Source of the DNA: CAYNOZ01 sp964398955
Lineage (GTDB): Archaea > Methanobacteriota_B > Thermococci > Thermococcales > CAYNOZ01
Assembly (NCBI GenBank): GCA_964398955.1
Contig: CAYNOZ010000043.1
Span: 1-13,262, forward strand
Length of the DNA: 13,262 nt
Reading direction: 5' to 3'
Below are positions 7,441 to 13,262 of the stretch, in pieces; the first letter of the stretch is position 1, and every line of letters starts with the position of its first letter. The notes below the pieces were generated by a model. The model had not been told where the DNA came from. It saw nothing but the letters and a program-made list of their open reading frames with translations, and ran no database searches. The position numbers and the translations under genes are program-made.

Positions 7441-8709
7441 TTAATTTTCTGTTTTTTTGGTTAATTTTTTAAAGGTTTTCGTTAGTATTTGCACTCCTTT
7501 TTCTATGTCTTCCCAGTTTGTCCATTCTTTAGGAGCGTGACTTACTCCATCTACGCTTGGTAAAAATATTAAGCCGGTTTTTACTTTTTCTGCTATGTTT
7601 TGTGCGTCATGCCCAGCTCCACTATTCATTCTCATTGTTTTGATACCTAGATCTTTTCCGGATCTTCTTACTGCATTTGATATTTCTTGAGATAGATTTG
7701 ATCCTTCATGTGTGAATAGTACTTCTAGTTCTGTTTCTACATTATATTTTGTTTCTAGATCCATTATTTTTTGTTTTGTTTCTTTTATCATTTTATTCAT
7801 ATACTTTTCTTCTATATCTCGTATATCAATGCCTAGTTCCACTTCTTTAGGTATTATGTTGGGTGAATTTGGGGTTACGTTTACTTCTCCTACTGTTGCA
7901 ACCAATTTACTATTTTCTCTCCGTGTTATCCTCTTTGCCTTGTCGTTAATGAATTTAATAGCTTCTGATGCTGGTATTAAAGGATCTTTTCTCATATCCA
8001 TTGGTGTTGTTCCGGCGTGATCTTCTTCACCTATGATCTTTGCTTTTATCCATGATATTCCTGTGATCTTATCAACTATTCCTATTGGAGTTTCTTTTTT
8101 CTCTAGTATAGGCCCTTGTTCTATGTGGGTTTCTATAAAGTATTTTACGTTGTTTAGATCCATTTCAAAGTTTCCTTTGTATCCAATATTTTTTAGAGTT
8201 TCTTCTAAGGTTTTCTCTTCTTCATTTCTTAGTTTGTACGCTTGTTCCACGGTTATATTGTTGATTAGAACTGAACTCCCTAAAAGGCCAGTTGGGAAGG
8301 CAGAACCTTCTTCTCCTGTTAAAACAACTATTTCAATTGATCTTTCATTCCCAAATCCCTCATCATCTAATCTTCTAACGGCCTCTAAGGCACTTACAAC
8401 TCCCAGAGCTCCGTCAAACATTCCTCCATTCTTAACACTGTCAATATGTGAACCCGACATTAGGACATCTTTATTAGGATCAGAGCCTGATTTTCTCCCG
8501 AAGATATTCCCAACTTTATCAACTCTAACATTTAAATCAGCTTCCTTCATCCTACTTACTACGTAATCCCTAGCCTTTTTATTCTCCTCTGAACCAGCAA
8601 CCCTAGTAATACCCTCATCAGAATCAAGATCATCGTATTCCGAAATCTTTTCACCGTTAGATCTACCAAACTTACTTAGCTCAACTAAATCTTTCTTATA
8701 TCTTCTCAT
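7441..8709 (-). CDS. M20 family metal-dependent amidohydrolase (N-carbamoyl-amino-acid hydrolase / allantoate hydrolase type)
   Basis: A 422-residue enzyme, normal length for the hydantoinase/carbamoylase branch of peptidase family M20. The dinuclear metal site is complete: H88 in GSHIDS, bridging D99 in GGMFDGALG, catalytic E133 and metal ligand E134 in TGEEGSAFP, H194 in ETHIEQGP, and H391 in GVSHAPKEW. The dimerisation-domain motif HAGTTPMDMRKDP is also present. These enzymes cleave a carbamoyl or ureido amide, releasing ammonia and carbon dioxide. The exact substrate (N-carbamoyl amino acid, ureidopropionate or allantoate) cannot be read from the sequence, and no hydantoinase or purine gene is adjacent. 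The ATG at 8709 has GAGGT at 8717-8721, seven nt upstream. It follows threonine synthase on the same strand after 92 nt but has its own TATA box. Confidence 0.9.
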   Translation of the reverse strand: MRRYKKDLVELSKFGRSNGEKISEYDDLDSDEGITRVAGSEENKKARDYVVSRMKEADLNVRVDKVGNIFGRKSGSDPNKDVLMSGSHIDSVKNGGMFDGALGVVSALEAVRRLDDEGFGNERSIEIVVLTGEEGSAFPTGLLGSSVLINNITVEQAYKLRNEEEKTLEETLKNIGYKGNFEMDLNNVKYFIETHIEQGPILEKKETPIGIVDKITGISWIKAKIIGEEDHAGTTPMDMRKDPLIPASEAIKFINDKAKRITRRENSKLVATVGEVNVTPNSPNIIPKEVELGIDIRDIEEKYMNKMIKETKQKIMDLETKYNVETELEVLFTHEGSNLSQEISNAVRRSGKDLGIKTMRMNSGAGHDAQNIAEKVKTGLIFLPSVDGVSHAPKEWTNWEDIEKGVQILTKTFKKLTKKTEN

Positions 8710-8752
8710 TCTCTAAACCTCTGAAAAGTAATTCATATTAATCATATTAGAG

Positions 8753-8760
8753 TTTATAAG
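8753..8760 (-). promoter_or_regulatory. TATA box of amidohydrolase gene
   Basis: CTTATAAA on the minus strand predicts a start at about 8730 and a leader of about 20 nt containing the GAGGT ribosome binding site. It suggests the amidohydrolase can be transcribed independently of threonine synthase. Confidence 0.5.
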
Positions 8761-8801
8761 TAGTTTTAAAAAAAAGGAGTAAACTCTTCAATATTCATTA
8801 G

Positions 8802-9959
8802 TTAGAGTTTGTTTCTTAGGTTGTTAATATTTATTTTTTCTGGTTTATTTTCAATTTCTTGGTGTTGAATTGTTTTTAGGCCTGATCCTGTTACTATTGA
8901 AACGATTTTATCGTTTTTACTTATTATGTTTCTCTGTTTGAGTTTTTTTATGGCTCCTATTCCTACTACTGATGCTGGTTGTACGAAGATTCCTTCTTTA
9001 CTTAATTTTCTTTGTATATCTTGAATTTCTTTATCGTTGATTGACTCGCAGTATCCATTGAATTGTTTCAGTTTTCTTAGTACTTCATTTCCGCTCGGTG
9101 GGTGGGGGTTGGCTATTGCATGGGCTAAGGTTTCAGGATTTTCAAATCTTTTAATTTCATCTTCACCTTCTTTAAATGCTTGATAAATAGGTGAACATCC
9201 TTTTGATTGGCCACAAACCATATTAGGTATTTTAGTTATTAATCCTGATTTCTTTAATTCTCTAAATCCTTTCAGAACTCCTCTAAATAGTCCTCCGGAA
9301 CTGGTTGGGACGGAAATGTAATCAGGTAGATCCGGTTTAGTTTGTTCAAATATTTCATAACTAATAGATTTGTAGCCCTCCACTCTAAAGGGGTTATCAG
9401 AATTTATGAAGTAAATATTTTTATCCTTACCAATCTCTAATGATCTGTAATACAATTCTCCATAATCTCCAGAAACCTTAATCAGATTAGGACCGTACAC
9501 AGATATAGGTTTTATTTTTTCAGATGATATCTCTGCTGAAACAAGAATATTAGATCTTAAATCATTGTAAGCACTATATGCGGCTACACTTGCCGCCATA
9601 TTACCCGTTGAAACTGTGCCAATCTCATCAAAACCTAAATCGACAGCTCTTTGAACCCCGATAAAGGTTCCTCGATCCTTAAAACTCCAAGTAGGATTAA
9701 CACTCTCATTCTTCACAAACAAACTAAAACCAAGATCACTAGAAAACCTATCTAATGAGGTTAAAGGAGTTTCACCCTCTCCTAAACTACGATCAAAATC
9801 AATACTGAACGGGTAAAAATCTTCAAATCTTCTCCAAACATTATCCCCTTCTTTCAGGTCTCCAGACTGAAGATCTAATTCAAGAGGTTCACCACAATCA
9901 CACCTCATACGAATACTATTATCAGAATATTCCTCACCACAAGAAGTACAAACTAACAT
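8802..9959 (-). CDS. thrC: Threonine synthase
   Basis: A 385-residue fold-type II PLP enzyme that converts O-phospho-L-homoserine to L-threonine, the last step of threonine synthesis. An N-terminal zinc-ribbon-like element has C4, C7, C20 and C22, as in archaeal ThrC. GEGETPL (60-66) and NPTWSFKDR with PLP lysine K94 are canonical, followed by the substrate loop STGNMA (117-122) and SSGGLFRG as phosphate-binding loop. The C-terminal GSGLK motif closes the cofactor site. Cysteate synthase, a methanogen paralogue used for coenzyme M, is the main alternative, but the NPTxSFKDR motif favours ThrC. The ATG at 9959 has AGGT seven nt upstream. No other threonine-pathway gene (hom, thrB) is in the window. 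Confidence 0.88.
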   Translation of the reverse strand: MLVCTSCGEEYSDNSIRMRCDCGEPLELDLQSGDLKEGDNVWRRFEDFYPFSIDFDRSLGEGETPLTSLDRFSSDLGFSLFVKNESVNPTWSFKDRGTFIGVQRAVDLGFDEIGTVSTGNMAASVAAYSAYNDLRSNILVSAEISSEKIKPISVYGPNLIKVSGDYGELYYRSLEIGKDKNIYFINSDNPFRVEGYKSISYEIFEQTKPDLPDYISVPTSSGGLFRGVLKGFRELKKSGLITKIPNMVCGQSKGCSPIYQAFKEGEDEIKRFENPETLAHAIANPHPPSGNEVLRKLKQFNGYCESINDKEIQDIQRKLSKEGIFVQPASVVGIGAIKKLKQRNIISKNDKIVSIVTGSGLKTIQHQEIENKPEKININNLRNKL

Positions 9960-10538
9960 AGAACCAACCTACTAAAACAAAATCTTAGGGAATTTAATAA
10001 TTTATGAAAAAACCTAAAAGTAATTAAAAGTTTTAAATAGTAAAAAATAAAGTCTACATATCTCCATTTATATATTAAATTTTTTAAATCGTTCTTAATT
10101 CTTTTTTGTAAACAAATTTTAAATTATAAAATATTTAAGCTTAGAAATAATCCAAAATAATTTAGGATATTGCACATATCCATGATATTACTTTATCCTG
10201 TCCAAGTTATTTAAAAGTAGTAAGATTAAACGTTGTAATAATATTGTGACATATGTAAGAAAATTATAACAGATTTGATTGTTGAAAAACTCTTCAAAAA
10301 ACTAAGAACTTCATCTATGAGTCTTTATACAGGTTAAAAAGTAAACAAGAATAAAATTAGTTACGATAATAATGGAAAACATTAAATTCCTTGCGTAAAA
10401 TTTCATATTTTTTTAATTGAAGAAATTTTAGATAAGAGATATTTTATAGCTCTTTTATTTGTTTGGTTTGTTTTTTGTTGGGTTGGTGTTCGGTAGTTTT
10501 TTAAGGTTATAATCTTGATTATTATTATCGTGATTATA
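9960..10538. promoter_or_regulatory. Long divergent intergenic region, no gene seen
   Basis: About 580 nt separate thrC from the divergent ATPase. No credible gene was found. A cluster of GGAT/ATCC elements lies at about 10150-10198, including ATCC-n-AAAT-n-ATTT-n-GGAT (10150-10168) and a perfect GGATAT/ATATCC hairpin (10165-10181). A T/G-rich tract at 10449-10500 precedes the ATPase. Promoters for both genes must lie here, but the AT content hides individual boxes. Confidence 0.4.
10150..10181. promoter_or_regulatory. Overlapping GGAT/ATCC dyads
   Basis: Two dyads share a central GGAT: 10150-10168 (arms ATCC and AAAT, symmetric about 10159, with one mismatch position per arm) and 10165-10181 (GGATAT, loop TGCAC, ATATCC). 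A further ATCC lies at 10195-10198. They sit about 190 nt upstream of thrC and 360 nt upstream of the ATPase, so which gene they would control is unclear. Chance occurrence is possible in this base composition. Confidence 0.25.
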
Positions 10539-11915
10539 ATGTTTTTGGATCGTGGAGATGAACTCAAATCACTTCAAGAAACCTGGGAAAATGATAATTT
10601 CAGCTTCATAGTGATCTACGGAAGAAGGAGAATAGGTAAAACAGAGCTAATTAAAGAATTCTTAAGAAAAAAACCACATATATACTTCTTAGCACCTCAA
10701 GATACAGAAGAAATGCAGAGAAAAAAACTATTAGAAGTAATTTCTAACCATTTCAATGAAGTAAAACCAGATCTGAGTAACTGGGACGAAGTTACAGATT
10801 ACCTTCAAGACAAATTAGAATCTAAAAAAGTAATCCTAACAATAGATGAATTTCCCTACCTAGCAGAAACTAATAAATCAATTTTATCATACTTTCAGAA
10901 CTTATTAGATACTGTGGAATCTGATTCAACTCTAATTATTTGCGGATCAAGTGTAAGTTTCATGGAATCAGAAGTAATGGGCTATAAAAGTCCATTATAT
11001 GGAAGAAGGTCAGGCCAAATAAATTTACAACCATTTAACTTCCAAACATCTCTAAACGCAATTAATTACCCATTCCAGGAAGCAATAAGATCTTACTCAA
11101 TAACCGGTGGAACACCAATGTATCTACTTAACTTCAATTACAAAAAATCCTTAGAAGAGAATATCAAAGAAAAAATACTTGAAAAAACCTCTTTCATGCA
11201 CGAAGAACCTGAATTCCTGCTTAGAACAGAACTAAGAAATCCAAAAAGATACATGAGCATATTAGAAGCAATAGCAAACGGACAAACAAAACCAAAGAGA
11301 ATCTCAAATACCACCGGAATAGACCCAGGACCTCTATCAAACTACCTAGGAACCCTAAAAAAACTCAGACTAATAAAAAGAGAAATACCAATAACCGCTG
11401 AAAGAAAAAAATCAAAGAGATCCCTTTACAAAATAGCCGATAACTTCTTCAAATTCTGGTTCAGATTCATAGAACCAAAAAAATCCTGGATAGAAGAAGC
11501 TCCCGAACAAGTATTAAAAAAAGACATCATGCCTAAACTCAACAAATACACCTCGAAAACATTCGAAGAAATCTGCTTAGAAGCAACATGGAAACTAAAC
11601 CAACAAAAAAAACTTCCGAATACCTACCCTAAAATTGGAAAATGGTGGTCCAAAGAATCAGAACTAGACTTACTGGGATTGAACGAGAACACCAACAAAG
11701 CCCTATTTGGAGAATGCAAATGGACAAACAAACCAATCGGAAATAAAGAAATAAAAAAACTAAAGAAAACAGCAAAAAAAGTAAAATGGAGAAAAAAACA
11801 AAGACAAGAACACTACATACTATTCTCTAAAAACGGATACAAACCTAACACAGAAAAATCAAAAAACACCAAACTATACACTCTAAAAGACCTAAAAAGA
11901 ATACTGAAAAACTAA
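10539..11915 (+). CDS. Archaeal ATPase (ATPase_2 + DUF234-type) with C-terminal nuclease-like motif
   Basis: A 458-residue P-loop ATPase of the archaeal STAND-like ATPase_2 family. It opens with the typical MFLDRGDEL, then Walker A G28-RRRIGK-T35, Walker B LTID103-E104-F and sensor-like IICGSS. A winged-helix region at about 250-290 is followed by a DUF234-like segment (FFKFWFRFIEP) and a tail with E375-x-D377 and E392-C-K394, a PD-(D/E)XK-like pattern. Role unproven. I chose ATG 10539 because the family begins M-F-x-(D/N)-R and a GTGAT site lies four nt upstream. An in-frame TTG at 10515 with AAGGT upstream would add only eight mostly Ile residues. The 3' end is A/C-rich, continuing into the 3' UTR. 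Confidence 0.85.
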   Translation: MFLDRGDELKSLQETWENDNFSFIVIYGRRRIGKTELIKEFLRKKPHIYFLAPQDTEEMQRKKLLEVISNHFNEVKPDLSNWDEVTDYLQDKLESKKVILTIDEFPYLAETNKSILSYFQNLLDTVESDSTLIICGSSVSFMESEVMGYKSPLYGRRSGQINLQPFNFQTSLNAINYPFQEAIRSYSITGGTPMYLLNFNYKKSLEENIKEKILEKTSFMHEEPEFLLRTELRNPKRYMSILEAIANGQTKPKRISNTTGIDPGPLSNYLGTLKKLRLIKREIPITAERKKSKRSLYKIADNFFKFWFRFIEPKKSWIEEAPEQVLKKDIMPKLNKYTSKTFEEICLEATWKLNQQKKLPNTYPKIGKWWSKESELDLLGLNENTNKALFGECKWTNKPIGNKEIKKLKKTAKKVKWRKKQRQEHYILFSKNGYKPNTEKSKNTKLYTLKDLKRILKN

Positions 11916-11960
11916 AAATCAAATAAAACAGAAAAAAACTTAAAAACAAAAAAGTGAAAC

Positions 11961-12285
11961 TCTCCTAAAGTAAATTTATCTTAGTGATTCAGAAGACCCT
12001 TCCTCACTAATTTGCTTCAGGAGGCTCCACCCTCCAGGAAGTAAGGAAATTAAAGCTGTATCCCTTGCAGAATTCAAATCAGATACAAGTATTTAGAGGT
12101 TAGAGTGTAAGTAAGTGGTAAGTCGGCAATATGTCGTCTTTTTGAAGGTTCTGCTGGCGGAGCTGTAAGCAATCCAAGTCTGAAAAGAACCTCTACATCT
12201 GTAAGTTCCAAGTATTGGAAGTGCAACCTATAAAGTTCCTGTGTCAGGAACCCTCTTCCTTCAAGGAGAGAAGCTCGTCAGTTCT
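11961..12285 (+). ncRNA. Candidate structured non-coding RNA, family not identified
   Basis: Positions 12001-12300 are about 42% GC by count, against 22% (11881-11940) and 20% (12301-12360) in the flanks, a recognised sign of structured RNA in AT-rich archaea. Strong hairpins follow in series: TTAGTGA/TCACTAA (11982-12011), CTTC.GGAGG/CCTCC.GAAG (12016-12042), TGTATC/GATACA (12058-12088), TTCCAA/TTGGAA (12207-12221), GTTCCTG/CAGGAAC (12236-12252) and CTC-TCCT/AGGAGAG (12254-12271). CTCTCCT at 11961-11967 can pair with AGGAGAG at 12265-12271, closing the whole RNA. All plus frames are interrupted and show no recognised protein. I could not match RNase P, SRP or tRNA consensus. The strand is uncertain, since the stems fold on either. 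The last hairpin with its GGAACC and GTCAG flanks also resembles an IS200/IS605 right end. Confidence 0.45.
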
Positions 12286-12349
12286 ACTCTTATTATTGTT
12301 AAATTAAGCAGATAGGAAAAAAAGAGATTTAAATATTCTATAGTCTTTT

Positions 12350-12493
12350 TACGTTTTTTTCAATCTCTGATTTTTTTAGTTCAATATTGTGTTTTGCTTT
12401 TGCGTGTTTTTTAACATTTTTTATTAATTGTTCTCTATTTCTTTTTTTGAATGTTTTATCGCATTTTTCGCAAATATATTCAAACTTAGGCAT
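12350..12493 (-). CDS. DUF1059-like small zinc-finger protein
   Basis: A 47-residue protein beginning MPKFEYICEKCDKTF. C8 and C11 with H30 and H35 (pattern HAKAKH) form a probable C2H2 zinc site, and the Leu-x4-Val-x2-His-Ala layout between them matches the DUF1059 family of small archaeal and bacterial proteins. Its function is unknown; nucleic acid or protein binding is possible. A strong GGTGAT ribosome binding site at 12499-12504 lies five nt before the ATG, and a TATA-like ATTATATT at 12534-12541 predicts a short leader. The Lys-rich tail and length are normal for the family. It lies between the RNA candidate and the RHH gene. Confidence 0.75.
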
Positions 12494-12700
12494 ACTTCAT
12501 CACCAATCCTATAAGAACCTAATAAGTTCCTACAATATAATAAAAGTATTATGAACATAAAAATTTTATTATATAAAATGTATTAACAAAAAAGGACATT
12601 TAAACTTTTAAATCAAAATGGATCTAAAAAGTTCCATGAAATCCTCTAATTCAAAAATTAAATCTCTTTAAATGTTGTTAACAAAAAATAAAATAAATAT

Positions 12701-12844
12701 CTATTCTTCATTATCATATTCGCCTTCATTTATCAAGTAATTTCGAATAGCTTTACGTATCAATGTTTTCATGTATAAACCATCTTTGGCTGATTTAACT
12801 TTAAGGGCCTTATGCATGGATTTCGGTATCTCTGTTTTTACCAT
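12701..12844 (-). CDS. Ribbon-helix-helix (CopG/Arc-like) DNA-binding protein
   Basis: A 47-residue protein with the RHH layout: beta strand VKTEIP (2-7), helix MHKALKVKSAKDG (about 10-22) and helix YMKTLIRKAIRNYL (24-37), then an acidic tail. Such proteins bind operator DNA as dimers and often repress their own gene or form the antitoxin half of toxin-antitoxin modules. No toxin is recognised next to it. I chose ATG 12844 because GAGG lies eight nt upstream at 12853-12856; an ATG at 12850 would add Met-Val with poor spacing. A TATA-like TTTATAAA lies at 12904-12911. Direct repeats further upstream may be its binding sites. Confidence 0.75.
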   Translation of the reverse strand: MVKTEIPKSMHKALKVKSAKDGLYMKTLIRKAIRNYLINEGEYDNEE

Positions 12845-12903
12845 GACCATGTCCTCTTCATCCGACAATATATCACTTCCATCACAAAAGAAACGAATGG
12901 TAC

Positions 12904-12911
12904 TTTATAAA
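12904..12911 (-). promoter_or_regulatory. TATA box of RHH gene
   Basis: TTTATAAA on the minus strand, preceded by an A-rich stretch, predicts transcription from about 12880 and a leader of about 37 nt carrying the GAGG ribosome binding site. Confidence 0.5.
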
Positions 12912-12938
12912 CTTTAGGTAATAAAGAACTCCCGTAAC

Positions 12939-13080
12939 TTTTTGTCCGGTATTTTAGTTAATCCTAATTAACCAAAATTCAGTGATAAAAGTTATTGAAG
13001 TGATAGAAGTACCAAAATAACCTCAGGAACTCACCCATAAAAACTATATAATACAAACATTTAAGCTTTACGGACAAAAA
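12939..13080. repeat. 10-bp inverted repeat flanking 122 bp
   Basis: TTTTTGTCCG at 12939-12948 and CGGACAAAAA at 13071-13080 are perfect inverted copies. They could be the ends of a small non-autonomous element or a pair of regulator sites. No target-site duplication is evident, so a mobile origin is not supported. Confidence 0.25.
12981..13010. repeat. Tandem direct repeat AGTGATARAAGT, period 18 bp
   Basis: AGTGATAAAAGT at 12981-12992 and AGTGATAGAAGT at 12999-13010 match at 11 of 12 positions with an 18-bp period. Repeated half-sites of this size upstream of an RHH gene are typical of cooperative operator binding, but the distance (about 70-100 bp beyond the TATA box) is long. Confidence 0.4.
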
Positions 13081-13262
13081 AAAGCAAATAAAACACAATA
13101 AACAAAAATAAAAATCCTAATAATAATTTAATCTAATTATTTATCTAAAAAAAGGAAAAAATAACTATTAATCCTAAAAAATAAGGAAAATTAAATTAAC
13201 TACGGATAAGACTGGAAACACTCCCATAATCAATAGTTATAATCTTACAGTGAGCTGAATAT

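Larger units (their letters stand above)
12912..13262. other. Gene-free end of window with repeats
   Basis: No gene is seen in about 350 nt. It holds a 10-bp inverted repeat TTTTTGTCCG/CGGACAAAAA (12939-12948 and 13071-13080), an AT hairpin GTTAAT-CCTA-ATTAAC near 12956-12971, and a 12-nt direct repeat (12981-12992, 12999-13010). Positions about 13076-13120 are A/C-rich on the plus strand, like the transcript tails elsewhere in the window. Confidence 0.4.

Noticed and set aside
7712..8566. Plus-strand open frames opposite the amidohydrolase
   Set aside because: Antisense to a gene with a complete catalytic site; composition reflects the complementary strand only.
8802..9959. Cysteate synthase (coenzyme M pathway) as the identity of the PLP enzyme
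   Set aside because: The NPTxSFKDR lysine motif and N-terminal Cys4 element fit threonine synthase better, though a tree would be needed to exclude the paralogue fully.
10407..10560. Minus-strand open stretch, Lys/Asn/Gln-rich, upstream of the DUF234-type ATPase
   Set aside because: It lacks a credible start and ribosome binding site, includes a low-complexity Ile run, and overlaps the ATPase start.
11961..12285. RNase P RNA or SRP RNA identity for the structured block
   Set aside because: I could not find the conserved RNase P GAGGAAAGTCC and 3' GGCTTA-type elements or the SRP CAGG...GGAAGG...AGCA core on either strand.
7430..12316. CCTATCTGCTT present at 7430-7440 and, inverted, at about 12306-12316
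   Set aside because: An 11-nt match between two places in 13 kb is expected by chance, and both lie in unrelated contexts.
12613..12670. 17-codon plus-strand ORF starting at an ATG
   Set aside because: Too short, no ribosome binding site, low-complexity Ser/Lys product.
1..13262. tRNA genes or CRISPR arrays
   Set aside because: No cloverleaf with a T-arm GTTCRANTC in a proper stem and no regularly spaced repeat series was found on either strand.

Overview
The window looks like a fragment of an AT-rich euryarchaeal chromosome, possibly from a halophilic methanogen or relative. The evidence is archaeal: a cytosolic kinase with the archaeal H-box style RHDVxNK, an archaeal ATPase with a DUF234-type tail, a DUF1059-type mini zinc finger, ribosome binding sites of the GGTGAT/GAGGT type, TTG and GTG starts, TATA-like boxes about 25 nt upstream of inferred start sites, and an acidic archaeal lipoprotein. 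A Methanonatronarchaeia-like host would fit (AT-rich, halophilic), but nothing here proves it and no methanogenesis gene is present. A run of 100 N marks a scaffold join at 5746-5845.

Layout, left to right. An IS200/IS605-type right-end hairpin sits at the left edge with no transposase beside it. Next is a REC-PAS-PAS-PAS-histidine kinase (minus), divergent from a Mrr-like nuclease (plus). The nuclease converges on an acidic secreted lipoprotein (minus), which lies downstream of a GPR1/FUN34/YaaH acetate-type membrane protein (minus). After the gap come a DUF4143-type ATPase (plus), an M20 amidohydrolase of the carbamoylase/allantoate-hydrolase type (minus), threonine synthase (minus), a ~580-nt gene-poor stretch, and a second ATPase of the archaeal ATPase_2/DUF234 type (plus). 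The last 1.35 kb hold a structured, relatively GC-rich element that is probably a non-coding RNA, followed by two small minus-strand genes: a 47-aa DUF1059-like zinc finger and a 47-aa ribbon-helix-helix regulator. The end of the window is gene-free but contains direct and inverted repeats.

Most genes appear to be single transcription units with their own promoters, not one operon. Housekeeping metabolism (ThrC, the amidohydrolase, the transporter) is mixed with accessory nuclease and ATPase genes. The strongest unexplained signals are the structured RNA candidate at about 11961-12285 (about 42% GC against about 21% in the flanks), an oriented base-composition gradient along five of the genes (coding strand G/T-rich at the 5' end, A/C-rich at the 3' end and into the 3' UTR), and a perfect 15-bp dyad lying on the inferred start site of the lipoprotein promoter.
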